Below are positions 8,817-18,342 of a stretch of 64,000 nucleotides of DNA, piece after piece. The DNA comes from Sphingomonas sp. ATCC 31555 (GTDB lineage: Bacteria > Pseudomonadota > Alphaproteobacteria > Sphingomonadales > Sphingomonadaceae), in NCBI RefSeq assembly GCF_000282895.1, contig NZ_ALBQ01000004.1, forward strand, positions 62,001-126,000, given 5' to 3'. Numbering within the stretch: the stretch's first letter is position 1; each line of letters begins with the position of its first letter. The notes beneath the pieces were generated by a model. It saw nothing but the letters and a program-made list of their open reading frames with translations. It did not search any database and was not told the DNA's origin. The position numbers were made by a program, and so were the translations under genes.

Positions 8817-11096
8817 ATGACTGGGGGCAACACCGCCGAATCCGCGCCGATCCAACCCGAAGCTGCCGAGTTAATGGCAGCGACGGAGCTGTATCCCGCG
8901 CCTTTATCCGACGCGCTCGGGGCGCCTTCGCCGCATGAGCTCCCTGCCCGATGGCCGGCCATGGTAGCGGTCCTGCTCGGCATTGGTGCTACCCTCTCGC
9001 TGGTGTGGGTGGCGCTACCGGCACTGCAGGGCCCCCTCCCCCCTGCAGAACGTGCCCAGCTCCTCGCGGCGCTCTGTGTCCCGGCAGGACTCGTTGCGCT
9101 CCTCTATCTAGTGGCATTGCGCACCAGTAGCGCAGAGGCACGTCGCTTCGCTGCCACCGCCGGCGCGATGCGGGCGGAAGCGCATCAGGTCGATAGCATC
9201 ACCGCTGCCCTATCGGCAAAACTCGCCGAACAGCAGGCGACTTTGGCGGAGCAGGCCTCGCAGCTGACTCGCCTCTCCGATGCCGCAGCCGAAAGGATCG
9301 CGTTGGCGGCGGCATCTGCGGCGCAACAGGCGGAGGCGATCGTCGTCAGCGCGGAGCGCCTGTCCGATGCGGCGGGCAGCGCCGAGCAGCGTGTCGCGGT
9401 CGTGCTCTCCTCCTTGCCGCGCGCGCGCGAGCAGATGCGCGACCTTGCTGAACGGCTCGACAGCACCGGATTGCAGGCCAGCCAGCACGCAGCCGCGCTC
9501 GACGTACAGGTCGCCGCCCTGGCCGAGCGGGGGCGCGAGGCCGATCGCCTCGCCGGCGGCGCCGCCGAATGCCTCGCCGCGCATATTTCTCGCATGGAGG
9601 CGTCGACGGACGCAGCCAGCGGCCGATTGGAACAGGTGTCCGAGCAGATGTCTCGCCAGGTGGACGAGGTGCTGGATCGGGCGGCCGTGGCGGTGGATCA
9701 GTCTCGTCAGGGTATTGCGGCGCAGGGCGAAGCGATATTGGCGATGTTGGCGACCAACCAGTCCGCGCTGGATCGCGCGGGCGCGGAGAGCATCGCCGCA
9801 ATGGGCGAGCGAATCCGCGACATTGAAGATGCGATCATTCGGATTTCCGCGCGTCTAAGCGAGGAGCAGCGACGCGGCGATGCGCTGTTCGTGCGCCTTT
9901 CCGAGGGCGCGGTGCGGTTTGATCGCGAGATCGAGGTACTCTACGCGGCCGGTATGCAGCGAACCGAGGTGCTGTCGGCTTCACTCGGCACGCTGCACCG
10001 TTCAATGGACGCGATGACGGATTCGATGCGTACCGGCGAATCCACCGCACGTCAGGTAATCGCCACCACTGAGACGCTTCTGACGGGCTTGGATGCGGCC
10101 ACCCGCGAAATGGACGAGACGATGCCCGCTTCGCTGGCTCGCCTGGACGCCCGCATTGTCAAAATGCGGCATAACGTCGCGCAATCGAAGCCGGAGCTGC
10201 TCGCACTGGTGACCGCCGCAGAGTCGACCCATGATGCGGTTGAAAGCATTCGCGCCGCCATCGCGCAGCAGGAAAGCGCGCTGGCCGAGGCCCAGGCTGC
10301 GCTCCTCGAAACACTGGCCACCGGCGGCGGGCAAGCGGAAAGGCTCCATCGCCTGGTCGAAGAGGCGATCGACAATGCGCGCCACTTCACTGACACGGCA
10401 GCACCAGACCTCATCCAGACGCTGATGGGGGTTCGGGACAGTGCCAACAAGGCAGCCGACCGTGCTCGGGAAGCGATCGACGCGATCCTTCCTTCGGTGG
10501 AGCGGACCCTGCGAGAGGCGAGCGCGGCCACGGTCGAAAAGGCGGTGGAACGCTCCGTACAGGAACAACTTGAATCCCTCACGCATGCTGCCACCGCAAC
10601 GATGGCCGAAGCAGACCGAGCCGCGACAACGCTGCGTGAGCAGCTGGCTGCACTCGAACAGGCAACCACCGAAGCGCAAGCACGGATCAACGAAGCCGAG
10701 CGCATGCGCGAAAGCTCAGAGGCCGAGGGCTTTGCTCATCGCATGACCCTGTTGATCGAAGCGCTGAACGCGACCTCGATCGATCTCGCTAAGGCATTCT
10801 CGGCGGACGTTCCCGATGCCGACTGGGCTGCGTACCTCAAGGGCGATCGCGGCGTATTCACGCGCCGCGCGGTTCGCCTGCTGGCTCCGCACGAGGCGCG
10901 TGAGCTTTATCGCATTTATGAGCAAGACGCCGGCTTCCGGGAGCACGTGAACCGTTACGTGCACGATTTCGAAGCGATGCTCCGCCAGATGCTAGCACTG
11001 CGTGAAGGCAACCCGCTGGCCGTAACCCTGCTCTCGTCGGATGCAGGTAAGCTTTATGTCGCTCTGGCGCAGGCGATCGAACGCCTTCGCACCTGA
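8817..11096 (+). CDS. Membrane-anchored coiled-coil protein of unknown function
   Basis: A 759-residue protein. Two hydrophobic segments lie near residues 45-65 and 75-100 (VAVLLGIGATLSLVW; LCVPAGLVALLYLVAL). A long alanine-, glutamate- and glutamine-rich coiled coil fills roughly residues 110-640. The last 120 residues form a compact region that looks conserved: ADWAAYLKGDRGVF, RRAVRLLAPHEARELYRIYE, REHVNRYVHDFEAMLRQML. This architecture suits a cell-envelope or polar scaffold protein. The repetitive part invites false matches to apolipoproteins and chemoreceptors, but there is no receptor hairpin tip. In-frame GTG codons at 8790 and 8808 are alternative starts. Confidence 0.7.
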   Translation: MTGGNTAESAPIQPEAAELMAATELYPAPLSDALGAPSPHELPARWPAMVAVLLGIGATLSLVWVALPALQGPLPPAERAQLLAALCVPAGLVALLYLVALRTSSAEARRFAATAGAMRAEAHQVDSITAALSAKLAEQQATLAEQASQLTRLSDAAAERIALAAASAAQQAEAIVVSAERLSDAAGSAEQRVAVVLSSLPRAREQMRDLAERLDSTGLQASQHAAALDVQVAALAERGREADRLAGGAAECLAAHISRMEASTDAASGRLEQVSEQMSRQVDEVLDRAAVAVDQSRQGIAAQGEAILAMLATNQSALDRAGAESIAAMGERIRDIEDAIIRISARLSEEQRRGDALFVRLSEGAVRFDREIEVLYAAGMQRTEVLSASLGTLHRSMDAMTDSMRTGESTARQVIATTETLLTGLDAATREMDETMPASLARLDARIVKMRHNVAQSKPELLALVTAAESTHDAVESIRAAIAQQESALAEAQAALLETLATGGGQAERLHRLVEEAIDNARHFTDTAAPDLIQTLMGVRDSANKAADRAREAIDAILPSVERTLREASAATVEKAVERSVQEQLESLTHAATATMAEADRAATTLREQLAALEQATTEAQARINEAERMRESSEAEGFAHRMTLLIEALNATSIDLAKAFSADVPDADWAAYLKGDRGVFTRRAVRLLAPHEARELYRIYEQDAGFREHVNRYVHDFEAMLRQMLALREGNPLAVTLLSSDAGKLYVALAQAIERLRT

Positions 11097-11195
11097 GCGG
11101 AATCTTGGTCTGATGACCGAGCGCGATTGCTAAGGCGGACCTTTAAGGCAATGGACGGAGCCCGCCCCCTGCCGGTTTTGAATTGCGAGACCACC

Positions 11196-11509
11196 ATGCG
11201 AAGGCTCGAACGAAAATCTGCGTCATAACCAGTACGGCGCGCGGCATCGGTCACGCCAGTTGCGAACGATTCTAGGCGGAAGGCGCCGACATTGTCCTTA
11301 CTGATCGCGCCGTCGCCAAGGGCAAGGCCGCCGCGGCGGCGCTCAATCGCCGCTTCGGAACGGTGGAGGAAGTCGCCGCAATGCTGGCAGCGGATGAGGC
11401 AAGCTATATCACTGGCGCCGAATTCACGATCGACGGCGGGCTGCTCGCAGGCTCAGCCACCGCGCCTGGCTGTGTCCTTCAGCACTCCATCGTCGAGATA
11501 CGGATCTAA
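11196..11509 (+). pseudogene. Decayed short-chain dehydrogenase/reductase (SDR)
   Basis: Reading the frame from 11213 gives KICVITSTARGIGHASCERF, a stop codon (TAG at 11273), then [21 protein letters not shown] and, directly joined, [34 protein letters not shown] and a stop at 11507. These are the NAD(P)-binding N-terminus and the C-terminal end of a classical SDR. Everything between them, including the catalytic Ser-Tyr-Lys region, is missing. The likely original start ATG (11196, MRRLE) is one base out of frame. So there is a frameshift, a nonsense codon and a large internal deletion. The 3' end overlaps the convergent gene at 11453. No intact SDR is in the window. Confidence 0.8.
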
Positions 11510-11863
11510 GGCCGCGGCTTCCGCCTCGATCTGGCGGCGCATGGCCGATCGAATTACCGCCGAGGCCGCGCAATAGCCGGCCCAATCGGCAACGATCCGG
11601 CGCAGCGTCCAGTTCACGATGTGCGCGCTGGAGGCCGCCCGGTTTACCGGCGCTATCGCTGCAAGCGCCTGGACCGCCGCGTCCTCCGCGTCGACGCTCT
11701 CGCAAAGTACTTGCACCGCCTTGCGCCGGGGGCCGCTCAGCCGTGTCAGCCGATAGCGCAGTGCCGTAACCGCAGCCTCGTCGCAGGCCGGGCGGGGCGT
11801 GAGCGCTTCGAGGTCATCAAGGGCGCCCAGAAGGTCGCGGTGCAGAACGGGAAGGTCGGCCAT
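11453..11863 (-). CDS. Hypothetical protein
   Basis: A 136-residue, alanine-rich, probably helical protein that I do not recognise. The middle contains [20 protein letters not shown] and the C-terminal half contains [15 protein letters not shown]. No signal peptide, membrane segment or catalytic motif is visible. It is convergent with, and overlaps by about 57 bases, the SDR pseudogene, which suggests the pseudogene's tail is no longer constrained. It lies 34 bases downstream of the DUF1467 gene on the same strand and could be the last gene of that transcript. Confidence 0.55.
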   Translation of the reverse strand: MADLPVLHRDLLGALDDLEALTPRPACDEAAVTALRYRLTRLSGPRRKAVQVLCESVDAEDAAVQALAAIAPVNRAASSAHIVNWTLRRIVADWAGYCAASAVIRSAMRRQIEAEAAALDPYLDDGVLKDTARRGG

Positions 11864-11897
11864 CCCTATTTATAGGCGAAAAATGCCGTTCTTCCGA

Positions 11898-12161
11898 TTA
11901 GTTATGCACCCAGTCCAGCATATCCGCTGTCACCCAGCCATAGATATAGTTTAGATAGAAGGCGGTGAAGAGAAGCGTGGCTATAATCGTCGTGCGCGCA
12001 ACGATGCGCATAGGGCGAAACTCATGCGGCGCACTCGGCGATTGGCCGGGCACCAGCGGTGCCCCCGCTTCCTCGCTGGTACGCACCCCGAAAGGCAGCA
12101 CGACGAACACCGAAAGCGCCCAGAAGAGCACATAAATCGCGAGCGCCGACTGCCACTTCAT
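11898..12161 (-). CDS. DUF1467 family membrane protein
   Basis: An 87-residue inner-membrane protein with two hydrophobic segments (about 5-25, LAIYVLFWALSVFVVLPFGV; and about 58-80, TTIIATLLFTAFYLNYIYGW) joined by a polar loop. Size, topology and the PFGVRTSEE motif match DUF1467, a small alphaproteobacterial family usually found next to the RNase J gene or complex I genes. It begins ten bases after the end of rnj and is probably the last member of the nuo-birA-coaX-rnj run. Function unknown. Confidence 0.85.
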   Translation of the reverse strand: MKWQSALAIYVLFWALSVFVVLPFGVRTSEEAGAPLVPGQSPSAPHEFRPMRIVARTTIIATLLFTAFYLNYIYGWVTADMLDWVHN

Positions 12162-12171
12162 GGGGTGGAGG

Positions 12172-13809
12172 TTACGCCTCGATCAGCAGCACGTCCACTA
12201 CCGGCTTCTTGCCGGTGAAGCGCACCGCGACGCGACGTACCGCTAGACGCAGCGACTCGCGAAGCTTCTCGCGATCGCGCCAGTCCTTCTTCACCGCCTC
12301 GGCGGCGGCATCGGCGGCGGCCTCGATCAGGTCCTCGCGGTCCTCTTCCACCGGCACGCCCTGCACGCGGATCTGGGGGGCGCCGAGCAGCTTGCCCTTG
12401 CGATCGATCGCCACCGCGACCGACATCTGGCCGTAGAGCGCGATCCGCCGCCGCTCGCCCATCGTCGCGCCGTCGGCGGGCAGGATCACGTCGCCATCGA
12501 GCACGAGGCGACCGACCGTCGCATGGCCGATCTTCTGCGGGCCGTTGGGCGCGAGGCGGATGATCTCGCCATTCTGCTGCTTCACCGCCTTGGGCACGCC
12601 CTGCTCCAGCGCGAAGCGCGCCTGCTCGTGCATGTGGCGGATCTCCCCGTGGACCGGCACGATGATCTCCGGCCGGATCCACTTGTACATCTCGGCCAGC
12701 TCCGGGCGACCCGGATGCCCCGAGACGTGGACGAAGGCCTGGCGATCGGTGATGATGTCGACGCCCTTGTCGGCGAGCGTGTTCATGATCTTGCCGATCG
12801 CGATCTCGTTGCCCGGGATCTGGCGCGAGGAGAACACCACCAGATCGCCCTGGTGGAGCTTGAGCACATGACTGCCCTCGGCGATGCGGTTGAGCGCGGC
12901 GCGGGGCTCGCCCTGGCCGCCGGTGGCGACGATCAGCACGCGCGAGGCGGGCAGCGTCATCGCCTTGTCGAAGTCGATCAGATCGGGGAAGTCGCGCAGA
13001 TAGCCGGTCGCCTTGGCAACGCGGATGATCCGGTCCAGCGAGCGTCCGGCGACGCACAGTTCGCGGCCGGTGTCCCGGGCGACCTCGCCCAAAGTCTGCA
13101 GCCGCGCCGCGTTCGAGGCGAAGGTGGTGACGAGCACGCGGCCCTTGGCGCCGGCGACCACTTCGTCCAGGCCCTTGCGCACGTCGGCTTCCGAGCCCGA
13201 GGCCTCGGGGTTGAACACGTTGGTCGAGTCGCAGACCAGCGCGAGCACGCCCTTGTCGCCAATCGCGGTCAGTTCCTCGGCAGTCGCCGAACCGCCAAGC
13301 GACGGCGCCTCGTCCAGCTTCCAGTCGCCGGTGTGGAACACCTTGCCATAGGGCGTCTCGATCAGCACCGCATTGCCCTCGGGGATCGAGTGGGCGAGCG
13401 GCGTATAGGTGACCGTGAACGGACCGATGTCGAACGGCCCCTCTTCCTTGACCACGTTCAATTCGACACGGTCGTCGATGCCTTCCTCGGCCAGCTTGCC
13501 GTGGATCAGGCCCGCGGTGAACGGCGTCGCGTAGAGCGGCACGCCGAGATCGGCGGCGAGATAGGGCAGCGCGCCGATATGGTCCTCATGCCCGTGCGTC
13601 AGCACGATGCCGAGCAGATCGTCCACCCGGTCCTCGATGAACTGGAGGTCGGGCAGGATCACGTCGATGCCCGGATAGCTGGCATCGCCAAAGGTGATGC
13701 CGCAATCGACCATCAGCCATTTGCCGTCGCAGCCATAGAGATTGACGTTCATGCCAATCTCGCCCGAGCCACCAAGGGCGAGGAAGAGCAGTTCGTTTCT
13801 TGGAGTCAC
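12172..13809 (-). CDS. rnj: Ribonuclease J
   Basis: RNase J is a metallo-beta-lactamase/beta-CASP ribonuclease with 5' exonuclease and endonuclease activity in mRNA turnover and rRNA maturation. At 545 residues it has the full family length. The zinc-binding motif HGHEDH is at residues 72-77, with VDCGITFGD before it and further metal ligands in HSIPEGNA and FHTGDWK. The beta-CASP region (VLVTTFASNAARL) and HVSGHPGRPELAEM follow. It starts with GTG at 13809, abutting the coaX stop with no gap; AAGGAAA inside the coaX end serves as ribosome-binding site. The coaX-rnj order is common in alphaproteobacteria. Confidence 0.95.
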   Translation of the reverse strand: MTPRNELLFLALGGSGEIGMNVNLYGCDGKWLMVDCGITFGDASYPGIDVILPDLQFIEDRVDDLLGIVLTHGHEDHIGALPYLAADLGVPLYATPFTAGLIHGKLAEEGIDDRVELNVVKEEGPFDIGPFTVTYTPLAHSIPEGNAVLIETPYGKVFHTGDWKLDEAPSLGGSATAEELTAIGDKGVLALVCDSTNVFNPEASGSEADVRKGLDEVVAGAKGRVLVTTFASNAARLQTLGEVARDTGRELCVAGRSLDRIIRVAKATGYLRDFPDLIDFDKAMTLPASRVLIVATGGQGEPRAALNRIAEGSHVLKLHQGDLVVFSSRQIPGNEIAIGKIMNTLADKGVDIITDRQAFVHVSGHPGRPELAEMYKWIRPEIIVPVHGEIRHMHEQARFALEQGVPKAVKQQNGEIIRLAPNGPQKIGHATVGRLVLDGDVILPADGATMGERRRIALYGQMSVAVAIDRKGKLLGAPQIRVQGVPVEEDREDLIEAAADAAAEAVKKDWRDREKLRESLRLAVRRVAVRFTGKKPVVDVLLIEA

Positions 13810-14592
13810 TTAATTTCCTTGCTGGCTGCGTTCCCACAGCATCGCCAAGCCCTGGATGGTGAGATCGGGCTCGATCGTATCGAACACCGATGTATGCCTT
13901 TCGAAGAGAATCGCCAGCCCACCCGTCGCAATAACCTTGAGCGGCCTGCCCACTTCGGCCTTCAGCCGCGCGACCAGCCCCTCGATCATCGCGACATAGC
14001 CCCAATAGATGCCGATATGCATCTGATCGACGGTGTTGCGACCAACCACGCTCGCAGTCTCGGGGGCCGAAATCGCGATGCGCGGCAGCTTGGCGGCGGC
14101 GGTCACCAGCGCATCGAGCGACAGGTTGATGCCCGGCGCGATGATCCCGCCCTTATAGGCGCCGCGATAATCGACCACGTCGAAGGTGGTCGCGGTGCCG
14201 AAATCGATGATGATCAGGTCGCCTTCGTGCCGCGCATGCCCGGCGAGCACGTTGAGCGCGCGATCGGCACCCAGGTTCTGCGGCTCGTCGACATCGAGCG
14301 CGAAGCCCCATTCGGCATTGCCCTTGCCGGCGATCACCGCCTCGGTCTTGAAGTATTTGCTGGCGAGTACCTGAAGGTTGTGGAGCGCGCGCGGCACCAC
14401 CGTGCCGACGATCACGCCGCTGACCGCGCTGCGGTCGAAGCCCTCCAGCGCCAGCAACTGGCTGAGCCACACCGCATATTCGTCGGCGGTGCGGCGCGGA
14501 TCGGTGGCGATGCGCCAGCGGGCGCGGATCTCGCCGCCGTCCACCAGCGCGAACACGACATTGGTATTGCCGGCGTCGACCGCGAGCAGCAT
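13810..14592 (-). CDS. coaX: Type III pantothenate kinase
   Basis: CoaX phosphorylates pantothenate in the first step of coenzyme A synthesis. The 260-residue protein has the ASKHA-fold motifs: DAGNTN at residues 6-11 (phosphate 1), NLGADRALN in the middle, [12 protein letters not shown], and a C-terminal VIATGGLA. The start at 14592 (MLLAVDAG) was chosen because it begins the first strand of the fold; the frame extends 22 codons upstream without similarity. It lies 19 bases after birA and directly before rnj. Type III kinases use no feedback inhibition by CoA, unlike type I (CoaA). Confidence 0.94.
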   Translation of the reverse strand: MLLAVDAGNTNVVFALVDGGEIRARWRIATDPRRTADEYAVWLSQLLALEGFDRSAVSGVIVGTVVPRALHNLQVLASKYFKTEAVIAGKGNAEWGFALDVDEPQNLGADRALNVLAGHARHEGDLIIIDFGTATTFDVVDYRGAYKGGIIAPGINLSLDALVTAAAKLPRIAISAPETASVVGRNTVDQMHIGIYWGYVAMIEGLVARLKAEVGRPLKVIATGGLAILFERHTSVFDTIEPDLTIQGLAMLWERSQQGN

Positions 14593-14611
14593 CGCCCTTC
14601 CCTCTTCCTCG

Positions 14612-15307
14612 TTACAGCAGGAACACGTCGCCGGCGTGAATGGCACGGGTCGTTCCATCGGCCAAGCGCAGGATCAGCGCCCCGCTCGAATCCAGCCCGC
14701 CGAACAGCCCGTCGAAGCTCGACCCGTCGGCGAGCCGTGCGGTGAGCGCGGTGCCCTCGGGATGCGCCCTGGCAAGCCAGCGCTCGCGCACCGGCCACAC
14801 CCCCTCGCCCCGCCAGCGTTCCAGCCAGCGGCCGAAGCTTTCGGCGAGCACCTCTGCGAAGATGTCGGGAGCGACGGTCACGCCTTGCGCGGCGAGGCTC
14901 GTCGCAGCGCGGTCGAGCCCGTCGGGCGCCGCCGCCAGGTTGACGCCGATGCCGACCGCGATCGCATCCCCTGCCCGTTCGAGCAGGATGCCGGAAAGCT
15001 TGGCGCCGCCCACCAGCAGGTCGTTGGGCCATTTGAGCATCGGCGATACGCCGAACGCCCGCACCGCCTCCTCCAGCGCGACGGCCGAGAGCAGCGCCAG
15101 CGTCGCCGACGACGGATCGGTCGACCGCACGCGGACCAGCGTCGAAATGTAGAGATTGCCCGCAGGCGAGACCCAGGCACGCCCCTGCCGGCCCTTGCCG
15201 GCGGTCTGGCGTTCGGCCCGGAGCCACAGCCCTTCCCCGGCGCCCGTAAGCGCCAGGGAAAGGATGTCGGCATTGGTCGATCCCGTCTCGGCGACGGTCC
15301 GGATCAC
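14612..15307 (-). CDS. birA: Biotin--[acetyl-CoA-carboxylase] ligase (monofunctional BirA)
   Basis: This enzyme activates biotin with ATP and attaches it to the biotin carrier lysine of carboxylases. The 231-residue protein has the catalytic motif [16 protein letters not shown] and the ligase signature LKWPNDLLV. It lacks the N-terminal helix-turn-helix of the bifunctional E. coli BirA, so it should not repress transcription. The GTG at 15307 is the best start ([14 protein letters not shown]); it lies five bases after the nuoN stop. Co-transcription with nuoN is likely. Confidence 0.93.
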   Translation of the reverse strand: MIRTVAETGSTNADILSLALTGAGEGLWLRAERQTAGKGRQGRAWVSPAGNLYISTLVRVRSTDPSSATLALLSAVALEEAVRAFGVSPMLKWPNDLLVGGAKLSGILLERAGDAIAVGIGVNLAAAPDGLDRAATSLAAQGVTVAPDIFAEVLAESFGRWLERWRGEGVWPVRERWLARAHPEGTALTARLADGSSFDGLFGGLDSSGALILRLADGTTRAIHAGDVFLL

Positions 15308-15312
15308 AGGGG

Positions 15313-16770
15313 TCAGAACAGCGCCTTCGCCGCGACCAGCGACCAGGTGCCGAGCGCACCGAACAGCACCCAGCCGATCGGCGAGATGACGACCGCGCTG
15401 ATCGCGATCAGCCCGCCTTCGACCAGGTCGGTCTTGCCCGCGAAGGCAGGGGCCGGCTCGTCGAAGTACATCGTCTTGACGATCTTGAGGTAATAGAAGG
15501 CACCGATCGTCGAGGCCGCGGCACCCACCGTGGCGAAGGCGATCAGGCCCGAATGCATCGCGGCGATGAACACCCCCAGCTTGGCGAAGAAACCGAGCAG
15601 CGGCGGGATACCGGCGAGACTGAACATGAAGATCGCCAGCGCCAGCGCCAGGCCCGGCCGCGTGCGCGACATGCCCGAAAGGCTGGCGATGGTCTCGACC
15701 TGCTCGCCCTGCTCGTCGCGCATCTGCAGCACCACCAGGAAGCTGCCGATCGTCATCACGACGTAGATCGCCATGTAGACGAGCACGCTCGCAACGCCTT
15801 CCTCGCCGCCGGCGGCAAGGCCGATCAGCGCGAAGCCGACATTGTTGATCGACGAGTACGCAAGCAGGCGCTTGATGTTGGTCTGGCCGATCGCCGCCAC
15901 CGCACCGAAGATGATCGAGGCAAGCGAGGCGAAGATCACGATCTGGCGCCATTCGAGGATGGCAGGCCCCATCGCGTCGACCGCGACGCGCACCGCCATC
16001 GCCACCGCCGCCACCTTCGGCGCCGAAGCGAAGTACGCGGTGACCGGGGTCGGCGCGCCTTCATACACGTCCGGCGTCCACATGTGGAACGGCACCGCCG
16101 AGATCTTGAAGGCGAGACCGGCGAATACGAACACCAGGCCGAACAGCAGACCGGTATGCTGGCTGCCGGTCGCACCGGCGCTGTAGGCGTCGGCAATGCC
16201 GTCGAACAGCGTCGTACCGGCGAAGCCGTAGACCAGGCTGATGCCGTAGAGCAGGATGCCCGAGGCGAGCGCGCCCAGCACGAAATACTTCAGGCCCGCT
16301 TCCGCCGAGCGCGTGTCCCGCCGCATGAAGCTGGCGAGGATGTACGCCGACAGGCTCTGCAGCTCGAGACCGACATAGAGGCTCAGCAGGTCGCCCGCCG
16401 AGACCATCATGCCCATGCCCACCGTCGAGAGCAGGATCAGCACCGGATATTCCGGGCGCAGATCCTCGCCCGAGGTGCGCTGGAAGAACTTGGGCGCGAC
16501 GAGGATCGACACCGCGGCGGCAACAAAGATCACCACCTTGGCGAAGGTCGCGAAGGCATCGGCGCGGTAGAGGCCGCCGAACGCGCTGCCGCCCGTCGAA
16601 GACGGACCCGCCAGCGCGATGCCGGCGCCGGCGAGCAGCGCCACCGAGGCCCAGCTCACCAGCTTGGTCGATGCCTGGCCACCCCAGGCGGCGACCAGCA
16701 TCAGGACGATCGAGCCGGCCGCGAGCAACAGCTCGGGCAGCGTCATGAGGAGTTGCGTGGAATAGGACAT
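15313..16770 (-). CDS. nuoN: NADH-quinone oxidoreductase subunit N
   Basis: NuoN is one of three antiporter-like proton-pumping subunits in the membrane arm of respiratory complex I. The 485-residue protein is almost entirely hydrophobic with about 14 predicted helices. It carries the family motif SAVPFHMWTPDVYEGAPTPV, followed by a charged-helix region (LLAYSSINNVGFALIGLA). Its start overlaps the nuoM stop by one base. It is the last nuo gene; birA follows after five bases. Confidence 0.96.
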   Translation of the reverse strand: MSYSTQLLMTLPELLLAAGSIVLMLVAAWGGQASTKLVSWASVALLAGAGIALAGPSSTGGSAFGGLYRADAFATFAKVVIFVAAAVSILVAPKFFQRTSGEDLRPEYPVLILLSTVGMGMMVSAGDLLSLYVGLELQSLSAYILASFMRRDTRSAEAGLKYFVLGALASGILLYGISLVYGFAGTTLFDGIADAYSAGATGSQHTGLLFGLVFVFAGLAFKISAVPFHMWTPDVYEGAPTPVTAYFASAPKVAAVAMAVRVAVDAMGPAILEWRQIVIFASLASIIFGAVAAIGQTNIKRLLAYSSINNVGFALIGLAAGGEEGVASVLVYMAIYVVMTIGSFLVVLQMRDEQGEQVETIASLSGMSRTRPGLALALAIFMFSLAGIPPLLGFFAKLGVFIAAMHSGLIAFATVGAAASTIGAFYYLKIVKTMYFDEPAPAFAGKTDLVEGGLIAISAVVISPIGWVLFGALGTWSLVAAKALF

Positions 16771-18335
16771 CAGTGCGCCCCCTCGTGCGCGGAGGCTTCA
16801 TGGGCGGGTGCCGCCTGCGGCGAACCCGGCGTGGGCTTGGAGTCGCTGATCGACGCGGTGTGCGCGGCGCTGTCGAGGCGCTGCGTCAGCCGCGCGACAT
16901 CGGCGCGCATCGGTGCGGTGAAGCTGGTCGGGTACACGCCCATCCACAGCACCACGGCGGCCAGTGCCGCGAGCATCGCGACTTCGCGACCGTCGAGATC
17001 CGGCATCGCCTTCACATCGTCCTTGGTCAGGTCGCCCCACACCACCCGACGGAACAGGTAGAGCATATAGGCGGCGCCGAGGATGATGCCGGTGGTGCCG
17101 ATCAGCGCGGTTGCGGTCGAGACCTGGTACACGCCGGCGAGGCTGAAGAATTCGCCGACGAAGTTGCTGGTGCCCGGCAGGCCGATCGAGGCCATGGTGA
17201 ACAGCAGGAACAGCACCGCATAGCGCGGCATGTTGATCGCCAGGCCGCCATAGCGGTCGATCTCGCGGGTATGCAGGCGATCATAGATGATGCCGACGCA
17301 CAGGAAGAGCGCGCCCGAGACCACGCCGTGGCCCAGCATCACCATCATCGCACCGTCGATGCCGTTCGCGTTGAAGGCGAACAGACCCATGGTGACGATC
17401 GCCATGTGCGCGACCGACGAATAGGCGATCAGCTTCTTCATGTCGCTCTGCACGAGCGCGACGAGCGAGGTGTAGACCACCGCGACACACGACAAGCCGA
17501 AGACGACCCACATGAACTGCACCGACGCGACCGGGAACATCGGCAGCGAGAAGCGCAGGAAGCCATAGCCGCCGAGCTTCAGCAGCACGCCCGCGAGGAT
17601 GACCGAACCTGCGGTCGGCGCCTGGACGTGCGCGTCGGGAAGCCAGGTGTGGACCGGCCACATCGGCATCTTCACCGCGAACGAGGCGAAGAAGGCGAGC
17701 CACAGCCAGGTCTGCCAGCTGGCCGGGAAATCATAGGCCATCAGGTAGGGGATCGACGTCGTGCCGGTGGTCAGCACCATCGCGATCATCGCGATGAGCA
17801 TCAGCAGCGAGCCGAGCAGCGTGTACAGGAAGAACTTGTACGACGCGTAGATGCGGTTCACGCCGCCCCAGATGCCGATGATCAGGTACATCGGGATCAG
17901 GCCGCCTTCGAAGAAGACGTAGAACAGGAACAGGTCCTGCGCGGCGAAGGTGCCGATCATCAGCACTTCGGTCGCGAGGAACGCCGCCATATATTCCGGC
18001 ACGCGCTTGGTGACCGAGAGCCAGCTGGCCCCGATGCAGATCGGCATCAGGAACAGCGAAAGCTCGATCAGCAGGAAGGCGAAGCCGTCGATGCCGAGCG
18101 CCCAGGAGAACTCGACGCCACCCATCTTGAACAGCGTGACATGCTCGACGAACTGCCACTGCGGAGCGCCGTCGCCATATTGGAACTGCGTCCAGAGCCA
18201 AGCACCCAGCGCCAGGTTGACGAGCGTCGCTAGGAGCGCCGTCCAGCGGGCGCCCTGGGCACCCACGAACAGGCAGACCACTGCGGCAACCGCGGGCACC
18301 GCGAGCAGGACGGAAAGGATCGGAAAGCCGGTCAT
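16770..18335 (-). CDS. nuoM: NADH-quinone oxidoreductase subunit M
   Basis: Antiporter-like proton-pumping subunit of complex I, 521 residues with about 14 helices. The key glutamate of the pumping site is visible in FYVFFEGGLIPMYL, and the family motif MPMWPVHTWLPDAHVQAPT is present. The start at 18335 (MTGFPILSVLL) follows the nuoL stop by seven bases; an in-frame ATG at 18353 lies inside the end of nuoL and is less likely. The C-terminal tail of about 45 residues is polar and rich in Ala, Pro and His. Confidence 0.96.
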   Translation of the reverse strand: MTGFPILSVLLAVPAVAAVVCLFVGAQGARWTALLATLVNLALGAWLWTQFQYGDGAPQWQFVEHVTLFKMGGVEFSWALGIDGFAFLLIELSLFLMPICIGASWLSVTKRVPEYMAAFLATEVLMIGTFAAQDLFLFYVFFEGGLIPMYLIIGIWGGVNRIYASYKFFLYTLLGSLLMLIAMIAMVLTTGTTSIPYLMAYDFPASWQTWLWLAFFASFAVKMPMWPVHTWLPDAHVQAPTAGSVILAGVLLKLGGYGFLRFSLPMFPVASVQFMWVVFGLSCVAVVYTSLVALVQSDMKKLIAYSSVAHMAIVTMGLFAFNANGIDGAMMVMLGHGVVSGALFLCVGIIYDRLHTREIDRYGGLAINMPRYAVLFLLFTMASIGLPGTSNFVGEFFSLAGVYQVSTATALIGTTGIILGAAYMLYLFRRVVWGDLTKDDVKAMPDLDGREVAMLAALAAVVLWMGVYPTSFTAPMRADVARLTQRLDSAAHTASISDSKPTPGSPQAAPAHEASAHEGAH

Positions 18336-18342
18336 GATTCCA

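Noticed and set aside
11292..11576. 94-codon plus-strand open frame over the SDR remnant
   Set aside because: It is in a different frame from the readable SDR remnant, is Arg/Ser/Ala-rich and runs into the convergent gene.
12523..14745. 740-codon plus-strand open frame opposite rnj and coaX
   Set aside because: Antisense; both genes on the minus strand carry complete catalytic motifs.
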